From Roseiarcus sp963767245 (lineage in GTDB: Bacteria; Pseudomonadota; Alphaproteobacteria; Rhizobiales; Beijerinckiaceae), in contig CAVYDG010000011.1 of the NCBI GenBank assembly GCA_963767245.1, forward strand, positions 558,001-622,000: DNA of 64,000 bases, written 5' to 3'. The notes under the pieces were generated by a model. It was not told the origin of the DNA and made no database searches. It saw only the letters and a list, made by a program, of their open reading frames with translations. The position numbers were made by a program, and so were the translations under genes. Positions 33,992 through 41,667 of this stretch are shown piece after piece. The stretch's first letter is position 1, and every line of letters begins with the position of its first letter.

Positions 33992-35623
33992 ATGAAAAAG
34001 CTCGGTATTGCTCTGGCGATGACAATCGCCGCTGTTGGCGCTGCGCGCGCAGCCGATCTGCCGACCAAGAAAGAGGTCCCGGCGCCTGCGCCCGTGAACT
34101 GCTATTCGAGCTACTGGACCTGGCTCAACTCAACCCCCGCGGATTGCCCGCTCAGCTATGGTCCCCTCACTTTCTATGCAACGCTCGACATAGGGCTCCA
34201 ATACGAGTCCAACGGCGCCGCCTGGAGCCCGACGCAGCCCAACGGGACGGGGAGTTTTGTCAACAAGCAGGCGTACGGATCCAAGTGGCTGTTTTCGCCG
34301 AACAACCTCAGCCAGTCCGTCGTCGGCATCAAATTGAGCCAGCCGCTATGGTTCTTGTCAGGTCCGTTCCTGTCGGGCTGGTCGCTCGTCGGTACGGTTG
34401 AAACTGGATTTCAGCCGCTTTCGTGGAATTTGGCCAACGGCGCACGCTCCCTCGCCCAGAACAACGGCAAGGCGCAGTTGTTGCAGGGCTTCAATGCGGA
34501 TTCGGGCCGCGACGGCCAATGGGACAATTCACAAGGCTTCGTCGGGCTCAGCAATCCGGCTTACGGCACGCTGGTCTGGGGCCGCGTCAACACGCTCGGG
34601 CTGGACGGCCTCGTCGCTTACGATGTGATGAGCAGCGCCTACGCCTTCTCACCGTTCGGTTTTTCCGGCTCTTACGCCGGCTTCGGCAATACCGAACTCA
34701 CCCGCTCCAACACGGCGTTCAAATACAACTGGAACTCCCAGAATCTCTTGAGCTGGATGAATTTCCGTGTCGCAGGCATCGCGCAGACCGGCAGCTACGG
34801 CATGGGCAACCCTTCGACCGAGTTCTTTCAGGGCCAAATTGGCGCTGACTTCCCCCATCTCTTTGCCGGCAATTCTTTCGCCGGCACTCTCTCAGCTGAC
34901 TTCATCGGCGGCTACGCGCAGAACGCGGTCAACCTGAGCAATTTCACCGGCACCTGCACCGTCATCAAGTCCGGCGCGCTCACAGGTCAGACCGCTTGCA
35001 CGTCCGGCATCCCGGCGTTTTACAATGGGGGCGACCTGAAGGCGACGCTCTCCAACAATGTCGGCACTTTCCTTCTCGGCAAGTACAAGTTCGATCAATT
35101 CCCGCTGACGATCTCCGGCGGTTGGAATCACTGGAAGCAGTCTGACCCCAGCGGCCGCTTCCCCAATGGGTTCCAGTCGATCGCTGGTTATGACGTACCT
35201 GGCACCATTGTCGGGAATAAGTTGTTCCCGACGACATGGATCAACTACACGATGTATGCGGACCCCAGGGTGGTAAACGTCTTCTTCATAGGCGCCAAAT
35301 ATGCTGTAACTCCGCAGATCGACGTTGCGGGGGCTTTTTATTACCTGGAACAGAACAACTACAACTCCTCCACCACGCCTTGTGCCTACGCCAACGCGAC
35401 TTTCACCCCGCCGAATGGACATACCTTCGTCGTTTCCCGGCTCAACAGCGGCGCGTGCGCCGGCTCGCAGGACGCCTATTCGTTCCTGATCGACTATCGG
35501 CCGGTCAAGCGCGTCGACCTCTATGCCGGCGTGATGGTCTCGAACGTCTACGGCGGCCTCGCCAACGGCTTCCCGGTCACCCAGGAAATCGCCCCGACGG
35601 CCGGCCTCCGCATCAAGTTCTGA
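33992..35623 (+). CDS. Outer-membrane porin (Rhizobiales Porin_2 type)
   Basis: A 543-residue porin with signal peptide MKKLGIALAMTIAAVGAARA then ADLPTKKEVPAPAPVNC, a beta-barrel body (GFVGLSNPAYGTLVWGRVNT) and a C-terminal Phe (GLRIKF). A near-GGGATGGGG site precedes the ATG at 33992. It is colinear with the porin at 20909, including the disulfide-like ...FTGTCxxx...GQTACTSGIPAFY segment. It should be a general diffusion channel. Its location next to the efflux regulators hints at linked envelope control, but no shared operator is visible. Confidence 0.92.
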   Translation: MKKLGIALAMTIAAVGAARAADLPTKKEVPAPAPVNCYSSYWTWLNSTPADCPLSYGPLTFYATLDIGLQYESNGAAWSPTQPNGTGSFVNKQAYGSKWLFSPNNLSQSVVGIKLSQPLWFLSGPFLSGWSLVGTVETGFQPLSWNLANGARSLAQNNGKAQLLQGFNADSGRDGQWDNSQGFVGLSNPAYGTLVWGRVNTLGLDGLVAYDVMSSAYAFSPFGFSGSYAGFGNTELTRSNTAFKYNWNSQNLLSWMNFRVAGIAQTGSYGMGNPSTEFFQGQIGADFPHLFAGNSFAGTLSADFIGGYAQNAVNLSNFTGTCTVIKSGALTGQTACTSGIPAFYNGGDLKATLSNNVGTFLLGKYKFDQFPLTISGGWNHWKQSDPSGRFPNGFQSIAGYDVPGTIVGNKLFPTTWINYTMYADPRVVNVFFIGAKYAVTPQIDVAGAFYYLEQNNYNSSTTPCAYANATFTPPNGHTFVVSRLNSGACAGSQDAYSFLIDYRPVKRVDLYAGVMVSNVYGGLANGFPVTQEIAPTAGLRIKF

Positions 35624-35863
35624 CGTCTAAGTCGTGACGCCCAAAGGAGTAGCAACTGCGTCGATGAGCGGTTTGCGGCAGGAGCGGCGATATGCCCGCC
35701 AGGGCCGTGAGCACGCAGCCCGGAAATGCCGACCGCGCAAAGCGTATCCGCAGCCCGGAAGCGCCGAGTGGCGACAGCGCGATCGAACAGGTCCCCGGAT
35801 ATCGCAGACAAAAAGCACCGCCCAGAGCTTGGTCGGGGCGGTGCTCCAATATGCTCAGGGCGG

Positions 35864-36139
35864 CTACTGAGGACCGCAGACTGTCGTATATTCCGGCTGA
35901 TATTCTCCATTCTGGAAATTGATCAGCCGGCAGCCGGAGACGGGCGCCACGCTCGCGGTAGCTTGCCCAGGGATGATGGTTACCATCTCCGGCACTGTCC
36001 CATACAAAGGCGCCTTCGCAGGAACCAGTTTGTAGTAGTGACCGTCCGGCGTCGAAACGGTCTCGGCGGAGGCAGGCGCCGCGATGGCCATCAATCCGAT
36101 AGCCGCCGTCGCCAGAAGCGCCACGCGTACGTATCTCAT
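35864..36139 (-). CDS. Small secreted protein, MRYV...CGPQ family
   Basis: A 91-residue protein with a signal peptide (MRYVRVALLATAAIGLMAIA, cleavage after ASA). The mature part has a C-terminal Cys pair (SGCRLINFQNG ... TTVCGPQ). GAGG precedes the ATG at 36139. It resembles the protein at 19717. The IS4-family element inserted 42 bp upstream of the start codon, so its native promoter is probably displaced. Function unknown. Confidence 0.7.
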   Translation of the reverse strand: MRYVRVALLATAAIGLMAIAAPASAETVSTPDGHYYKLVPAKAPLYGTVPEMVTIIPGQATASVAPVSGCRLINFQNGEYQPEYTTVCGPQ

Positions 36140-36181
36140 GTCCTCAACCTCTCTATTGTTGAAATGGGCCGCGTCCAAGGC

Positions 36182-37445
36182 CTCATGAATCCCCTCATTT
36201 TTGTGGGACTCGAAAAAGCCTGAGTTTGGGAGTCCTCAGGCGCCCGAATGGAGAATCAGTGGGCCGGGGGATCGATGCGAGCGCCTAAGGAGCGATTTGA
36301 TTTCGTTCATCAATTCTTGAAACGGGTGTTCATCGACGACTTGCACGCCAAGCGCGTGCTGTCTTTGGCCAACGGAGCGCTCGGGGTGATGACCGGGGCG
36401 GCGCTCGCGGTGTCCTTGATCGGGCAGGCGCTCGCGCAGGCACGCGGATTGTTCGCCAAGTCCGCGATCAAACAGGTCGACCGCTTGCTGAGCAACGCGG
36501 GCGTGGTCCCCTGGGACTTGTTCGCCTCGTGGGTTCGCGAGTTGGTGGGCGAGCGGCGCGAGATCGTCGTGGCGATGGATTGGACCGACTTCGACGCCGA
36601 CAACCAGTCCACGCTCGCGCTGCACCTCGTCACCCGCCACGGAAGGGCCATGCCCCTCCTCTGGCTCACCGTCGACAAGGACGAACTGAAAAACCAGCGC
36701 AACGATTTCGAGGACCTGTGCCTGTCCCGGCTGAAGGCGCTCCTGCCTGATGGCGTCGCAGTGACGATCCTAGCCGACCGCGGCTTCGGCGACGTCAAGC
36801 TGTTCGAATTCCTGGAGAGCCTGAGATTCCGATACGTCATCCGGTTTCGCGGCGACATCCATGTCAGCGCCGCCGACGGCGAAACGCGGTTGGCCGCCGA
36901 CTGGGTCGGCAAAGGCGGGCGGGCGCGCATGTTGCGCGACGCCGAAGTCACCGCCACTCGCCAGAAGGTCGGCGCGGTCGTTTGCGTGAAGGCTGTGGGC
37001 ATGAAGGAGGCTTGGCATCTGGCCGCCAGCGACGGCGCCCTTTCCGCGCCCCAGATCATCACGCTCTATTCCAAAAGGTGGACCATCGAGCCCAGCTTCC
37101 GCGACAGCAAGGATCTGCGCTTCGGGATGGGCATGAGCGTGCTGAGGATCAATGATCCGCAACGCCGCGACCGCCTCCTGCTCCTCAACGCCTTCGCCGT
37201 CCTGCTGCTGACCATCTTGGGCGCCGCCGGCGAAAGCCTCGGCATGGATCGCCAACTGCGGACCAGCACCGCCAAACGCCGCGTCCATTCCCTGTTCCGG
37301 CAAGGATGCCTGCTCTACGACCTCATCCCCAACATGCCAGACCAACGCCTGCGACCGCTCATCGAACGCTATCAGGAACTTCTAAGTCAAAATCGAACCT
37401 TCTCTGCGGCCTTCGGCATCGCCTGAAAATGAGGGGATACATGAG
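36182..37445 (+). mobile_element. IS4-family insertion sequence, 1264 bp
   Basis: The ends are 20-bp inverted repeats with one mismatch (left starts CTCATGAATCCCC at 36182; right is its complement ending GGGGATACATGAG at 37445). A perfect 9-bp target duplication GTCCAAGGC flanks it at 36173-36181 and 37446-37454. One transposase gene fills it. Intact ends, target duplication and open reading frame point to a recent, complete insertion. Confidence 0.93.
36248..37426 (+). CDS. IS4-family transposase
   Basis: A 392-residue DDE transposase. First Asp in VVAMDWTDFD (about residue 100), second Asp in ILADRGFGD (about residue 177), and the Glu motif YSKRWTIEPSFRDSKD (about residue 280), which is the IS4-type Y-x-x-R-W-x-I-E signature. 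Its stop codon overlaps the right inverted repeat. A start at 36275 following GGGGG is an alternative. The reading frame is intact, so the element may still be active. Confidence 0.93.
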   Translation: MENQWAGGSMRAPKERFDFVHQFLKRVFIDDLHAKRVLSLANGALGVMTGAALAVSLIGQALAQARGLFAKSAIKQVDRLLSNAGVVPWDLFASWVRELVGERREIVVAMDWTDFDADNQSTLALHLVTRHGRAMPLLWLTVDKDELKNQRNDFEDLCLSRLKALLPDGVAVTILADRGFGDVKLFEFLESLRFRYVIRFRGDIHVSAADGETRLAADWVGKGGRARMLRDAEVTATRQKVGAVVCVKAVGMKEAWHLAASDGALSAPQIITLYSKRWTIEPSFRDSKDLRFGMGMSVLRINDPQRRDRLLLLNAFAVLLLTILGAAGESLGMDRQLRTSTAKRRVHSLFRQGCLLYDLIPNMPDQRLRPLIERYQELLSQNRTFSAAFGIA

Positions 37446-37454
37446 GTCCAAGGC

Positions 37455-37989
37455 CGGTCCACTTCCAGATCTAGACATCGACGTGAGGCAATATTCAGTC
37501 AATCGAAGCAATATCGCGAAAAAGTGAAGCCTTTCTAATTTAAAAAATGAATTATTAAAGATTATTTCAATTACTCAAGGCCTGCAAACGACAATTTTTT
37601 TATTTGCTTGCTCTGTTCATGGGCCGATGCCGCCAAGCGTTTCAGTTTCGCGGAGCCCAATATGCCGTGACCTGCCAGATCGACGTCGTCGCCGCGTATT
37701 GGGGACACCGCGATCCGTCGGGGCGAACTCGGGGGCGCGGCGCAGGCAGGCGAAGAACCGTCGACGCAAGCCTCGAAGAAACGCCTTCGACCGCGCCAAG
37801 AACGATGCTTGAGCCTGAACACATAGGCGAGCGGTCCCTTGGGCTGGGTTTCCTGGAAATGCGCCCGGGAATTATTCAGAATATCGAGCGGGTAGCCTCG
37901 CTACCGGTCGCGTGGGCCGTTCGAATGCGCTTGCGACACGCTTCATAGTATACTAATTTGATGGATGAAGGATTGAAAAGGGGCCGGGC
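37455..37989. other. Spacer with porin fragment
   Basis: Between the IS and the next possible gene. AT-rich near 37530-37600 (AAAAAATGAATTATTAAAG). Apart from the porin remnant at 37646-37702 I find no protein-like frame. Confidence 0.4.
37646..37702 (+). pseudogene. Porin internal fragment
   Basis: Nineteen codons read FRGAQYAVTCQIDVVAAYW, matching FIGAKYAVTPQIDVAGAFY of the porin at 33992 (near its residue 435). The similarity ends on both sides. It is short, so chance is not fully excluded, but the match is on the same strand order and DNA identity is visible. Confidence 0.55.
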
Positions 37990-38181
37990 ATGACACGCTG
38001 GATAGGACGATCCTCGGTTCAAAACTTATGGCGCGCTGCGCGCGCCGGCCTCGCGCGTATCAATCGGGTCCTCGCCGAGACCGGCAATTCGGACGATATG
38101 GCTTTCGATATCCGGGATCCAAGTGACAGGTGGCGCTCCAACCAGCGCGAGCGGCGCGCGGCCAACTCACGAAGGCCATGA
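37990..38181 (+). CDS. Possible small basic protein
   Basis: A 63-codon frame beginning MTRWIGRSSVQNLWRAARAG with a fairly strong GGGGCC-type site upstream and ending 46 bp before the TauE-like gene. The sequence is Arg-rich and I recognise no family. It could be a small regulator or a chance frame. Confidence 0.3.
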   Translation: MTRWIGRSSVQNLWRAARAGLARINRVLAETGNSDDMAFDIRDPSDRWRSNQRERRAANSRRP

Positions 38182-38227
38182 ACGCAACTTGGAGTGGTTG
38201 TCGACTATCGGTCGATAGGAGTGCTTT

Positions 38228-39019
38228 GTGCTAGGTTTTCTTCATCTGATTAATCCGCTTTACACGGCCTCGGGCTTTGCCGTCGGCATGCTGGTCGGCT
38301 TCACGGGCGTCGGCGGCGGGTCGTTGATGACCCCATTGCTGGTCCTGCTATTCGGCATCCATCCGGCAACCGCGGTCGGAACCGATCTCCTTTACGCGGG
38401 CATCACGAAAATCAGCGGGTCCCTCGTCCACGGACTCAACGACGCGATTGACTGGCGCGTCGCTCGCCGGCTCGCGTCGGGCAGCGTTCCCGCCGCGGCG
38501 CTCGCGCTGCTGACGCTCTCCTATCTGGGTGTGGACTCCAAGGGGACCAGCGCCGTGATCACGACGACGCTGGGAATCGCCCTCATTCTGACGGCGGTGA
38601 CGCTGATCTTTCGCCGCCGGCTCTTGGCGGCGGTCGTATCGTTCCTCGACAAGCGCACCGATAAGGAAATCGCGTTGCTGACAGTAACGCTCGGCGCTGT
38701 TCTAGGCGTGCTCGTTTCGATCTCTTCGGTCGGCGCGGGAGCGATCGGCGTGACGGCGCTGCTGATGCTTTATCCCAAAATGCCGACGGTGCGGATCGTC
38801 GGCACGGACATTGCGCACGCTGTGCCGCTCACGCTTCTTGCCGGCGCAGGTCATTGGTGGATGGGCTCGGTCGACTGGTTGCTGCTCGTCTCGCTTCTGT
38901 CGGGATCGATTCCGGGTATCGCGATCGGAAGCCATTTCGCCTCCCGGGTGCCTGAGCGCATATTGCGCCCGGTGATGGCCGGCACGCTGGCCCTCGTCGG
39001 CGGCAAGCTCGTTTTCTAA
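38228..39019 (+). CDS. TauE/SafE-family anion exporter
   Basis: A 263-residue inner-membrane protein with about eight helices in the two-repeat TauE/SafE arrangement. The glycine-rich motifs GMLVGFTGVGGGSLMTPLL (repeat one) and SISSVGAGAIGVTALLMLYP (repeat two) are typical. It likely exports sulfite, sulfoacetate or another small anion; the substrate is unknown. The GTG start at 38228 follows GGAG by 6 bp. It stands alone. Confidence 0.88.
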   Translation: MLGFLHLINPLYTASGFAVGMLVGFTGVGGGSLMTPLLVLLFGIHPATAVGTDLLYAGITKISGSLVHGLNDAIDWRVARRLASGSVPAAALALLTLSYLGVDSKGTSAVITTTLGIALILTAVTLIFRRRLLAAVVSFLDKRTDKEIALLTVTLGAVLGVLVSISSVGAGAIGVTALLMLYPKMPTVRIVGTDIAHAVPLTLLAGAGHWWMGSVDWLLLVSLLSGSIPGIAIGSHFASRVPERILRPVMAGTLALVGGKLVF

Positions 39020-39252
39020 GGGAGAACTGGGTAGTCGGCTGCAACAGGAACGCGAAGCGCCCGAAAACCAGGTCGCTCGATTTTCTAGTCACGCTCTGCT
39101 CAGCGACGCTTGCGTAATAAGACCAGCAAGCCCAGTATTGCCGACGCACAAGGTCGCCGACCGGCCGTCGTCACACGCCAATCTTAGGAGATGATCGGCG
39201 CGCCCGGGCCCGTGTAGAATTCCGGGGGGGGAATGAGCGGCAAACCGTCGCG

Positions 39253-40653
39253 GTGGAGATGACGACCCATCCGCCCATCGAAGCCGACTATCTGATCATT
39301 GGCGCCGGCGCGGTGGGCATGGCTTTCGCCGACACGCTGCTGAACGAAACGCAGGCGACGATCGCGCTCGTTGACCGGCGCCATCGGCCCGGCGGCCACT
39401 GGAACGACGCCTATCCCTTCGTTCGCCTGCATCAGCCGTCCGCCTATTACGGCGTCAATTCTTGGCCGCTGGGATCCGGCGAAAAGGACGAGAGCGGGCT
39501 CAACAAAGGCTTCTACGAGCTTGCATCCGGCCTCGAGGTGCTGAGCCACTTCGACCAGGTTTTGCGGCGCCGGTTCCTGCCGTCGGGCCGGGTCCAGTAT
39601 TTTCCGATGAGCGACGTCGGCCCGGACCTGACGGTCAGTTCTCTGGTGTCCGGCGAACGGCGGCTCGCCAGACCGCGCAAGGTCGTCGACGCAAATTACA
39701 TGAAGTTCTCGGTGCCGTCAGCGCGCCCGCCGCAATATGCGGTCGCGCCCGGTGTCGCCTGCGCGCCGCCGAACGATTTGCCGCGCATGGCCCATGCCTT
39801 TCGCGACTATGTCGTGATTGGGGCCGGGAAAACGGGGATGGACGCTTGCGTCTGGCTGATGGAAAACGGAGCAGATCCGGACCGGATCCGTTGGATCATG
39901 CCGCGCGACTATTGGCTCCTGGATCGCGCTGGGGTCCAGCCGGGCAAGGAGTTTTTGGCCCCGCTCGCGCGCAGCGTCGCCGATCAGGCAGCGGCGCTGG
40001 CCAAGGGCCGATCGGTCGATGACGTGTTCGCCCGCCTCGAGGCAAGCGGCGTCGTCAAACGGATCGACGTCGCCGTAAAACCTACGGCCTATCATTGCGC
40101 GGTCATCGGGCAGGCCGAACTTGAACTTCTGCGACGCATCGCCAACGTCGTCCGCCTCGGACGCGTGATCCGAATCGACGCCGATCAGATCGTCCTCGAG
40201 CGCGGCGCCGTAGCGGCAAATCGAGACAGCCTTTACATCGACTGCTCCGCTTCCGGGATCACGACGACGCCTCCAAAGCCGGTGTTCGAGGGAAACCGGA
40301 TCACATTGCAGATGGTGCGGCTGTGCCAGCCCACCTTCAGCGGGGCGCTGATCGCCCATGTCGAAGCGGCGTATCGGGACGAAGCGGAGAAGAACCGCAT
40401 CTGCACGCCGGTTCCCCCGCCGGACACTCCCGCCGATTGGGTGCGCCTGATGGCGATCGAACTCGGGAACCGGGCCTGCTGGGCGGCGAACGAGGAGATC
40501 CGCGCCTGGCAGGCGCACACGCGCCTCGATATCTTTGTCAAGCAGATCGCGGCCCTGAATGGGACGGAAACCGAGGTGATGAAGCAACTCGCCCGTTACG
40601 GGCAACATGCCGCTGCTGCGGCCGCCAACGCATCCTTGTTGTCGACGAACTGA
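39253..40653 (+). CDS. FAD/NAD(P)-dependent oxidoreductase, flavin-monooxygenase-like
   Basis: A 466-residue protein with an N-terminal FAD-binding Rossmann motif (LIIGAGAVGMAFADTL, about residue 15), then HRPGGHWNDAYPFVRLHQPS, and a second nucleotide site (VVIGAGKTGMDACVWL, about residue 195). The two-dinucleotide layout fits class B flavin monooxygenases, although the usual fingerprint between them is not clear. A GTG at 39253 or ATG at 39259 starts it; an eight-G tract lies upstream at 39224-39231. It lies 41 bp before the epoxide-hydrolase-like gene, so the two probably form an operon for oxidising a hydrophobic compound. Confidence 0.8.
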   Translation: MEMTTHPPIEADYLIIGAGAVGMAFADTLLNETQATIALVDRRHRPGGHWNDAYPFVRLHQPSAYYGVNSWPLGSGEKDESGLNKGFYELASGLEVLSHFDQVLRRRFLPSGRVQYFPMSDVGPDLTVSSLVSGERRLARPRKVVDANYMKFSVPSARPPQYAVAPGVACAPPNDLPRMAHAFRDYVVIGAGKTGMDACVWLMENGADPDRIRWIMPRDYWLLDRAGVQPGKEFLAPLARSVADQAAALAKGRSVDDVFARLEASGVVKRIDVAVKPTAYHCAVIGQAELELLRRIANVVRLGRVIRIDADQIVLERGAVAANRDSLYIDCSASGITTTPPKPVFEGNRITLQMVRLCQPTFSGALIAHVEAAYRDEAEKNRICTPVPPPDTPADWVRLMAIELGNRACWAANEEIRAWQAHTRLDIFVKQIAALNGTETEVMKQLARYGQHAAAAAANASLLSTN

Positions 40654-40694
40654 TGCGCCGGCGCGCGAGCGAGACAACCGGAGAGAACCGAGCC

Positions 40695-41648
40695 ATGGAT
40701 TTGGTCACCGTCCAAAATGGGCCGATCGCCTTGAACGTCGCGGTTAAGGGCGAAGGGAAACTGATCCTGTGCGTCCACGGGTTTCCGGAACTCTGGTATT
40801 CGTGGCGCCATCAGATCGAGCGCTTCTCGGCCCGCGGATACAAGGTCGCGGCGCTGGACGTGCGCGGCTACGGCGGAAGCTCGAAACCGCCTGAGGTCGC
40901 GGCCTACTCGATAAGGAATCTCGCCGCCGATGTCGCTGCGGTCATCGACAGGCTTGGAGACGGCGCCGCCATTCTTTTCGGCCATGACTGGGGCGCCCCG
41001 ATCGTCTGGAACACGGCGCTCATCCATCCCGAGAAGGTGACAGCGGTTGCGGGATTGAGCGTGCCCTATTTTCCGCGCGGCGAGGTGTCCTTCATCAAGC
41101 AGGCGCGGGCCATCTATGCCGGCAGGTTCTTCTATCAACTTTATTTCCTGCAAGAGGGGGTGGCCGAAGCCGAGTTGGAGGCCGACGTCAAGACGGGTTT
41201 GCGAAAGCTCTATTTCGCAGCGTCGGGCGACGCCCCGCTCGACGCGATGCTGCCGACCAAGCCGGCCGACGCAAGATTGCTGGACGGGATGACGGACCCG
41301 TCGCCCTTCCCCGCCTGGATGACCGAGGCCGAGTTGAACCTATACGCCGACGCGTTTCGGACGGGCGGGTTCCGCGGTCCGCTCAACCGCTACCGGGCGC
41401 AGGAGATCGATTTCGTCGAGCTGGCCGACTACGCCGGAAAACCGGTGACGCGGCCGTCGTTCTTCGTCGCCGGCGAACGCGATCCGGTTCGCCACATGGT
41501 CCCCGGGCTCGATCTTTACCGGGCGGCGGGAGCGGCGTGCTCCGACTTCCGCGGCTCCGTGATCGTGCCGCGCGTCGGGCACTGGGTGCAGCAGGAGGCT
41601 CCAGACGCGACCAACACCGCGCTCGAGGGCTTCCTGGCCCAGATCTAG
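40695..41648 (+). CDS. Alpha/beta hydrolase, epoxide-hydrolase-like
   Basis: A 317-residue protein. HGFPELWYSWRHQ (oxyanion-hole region, about residue 28), the nucleophile Asp in FGHDWGAPIVW (about residue 101) and the catalytic His in PRVGHWVQQE (about residue 297) follow the epoxide hydrolase order, where the nucleophile is Asp in HDWG rather than Ser. The ATG at 40695 has GGAGAG upstream. It would open epoxides to diols, plausibly acting after the monooxygenase-like enzyme upstream. Confidence 0.88.
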   Translation: MDLVTVQNGPIALNVAVKGEGKLILCVHGFPELWYSWRHQIERFSARGYKVAALDVRGYGGSSKPPEVAAYSIRNLAADVAAVIDRLGDGAAILFGHDWGAPIVWNTALIHPEKVTAVAGLSVPYFPRGEVSFIKQARAIYAGRFFYQLYFLQEGVAEAELEADVKTGLRKLYFAASGDAPLDAMLPTKPADARLLDGMTDPSPFPAWMTEAELNLYADAFRTGGFRGPLNRYRAQEIDFVELADYAGKPVTRPSFFVAGERDPVRHMVPGLDLYRAAGAACSDFRGSVIVPRVGHWVQQEAPDATNTALEGFLAQI

Positions 41649-41667
41649 CAGGGCGCAACGGACGACT

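Noticed and set aside
35634..35863. Frames between the second porin and the small secreted gene
   Set aside because: Compositions are Arg/Pro-rich on both strands with no ribosome-binding site or family resemblance.
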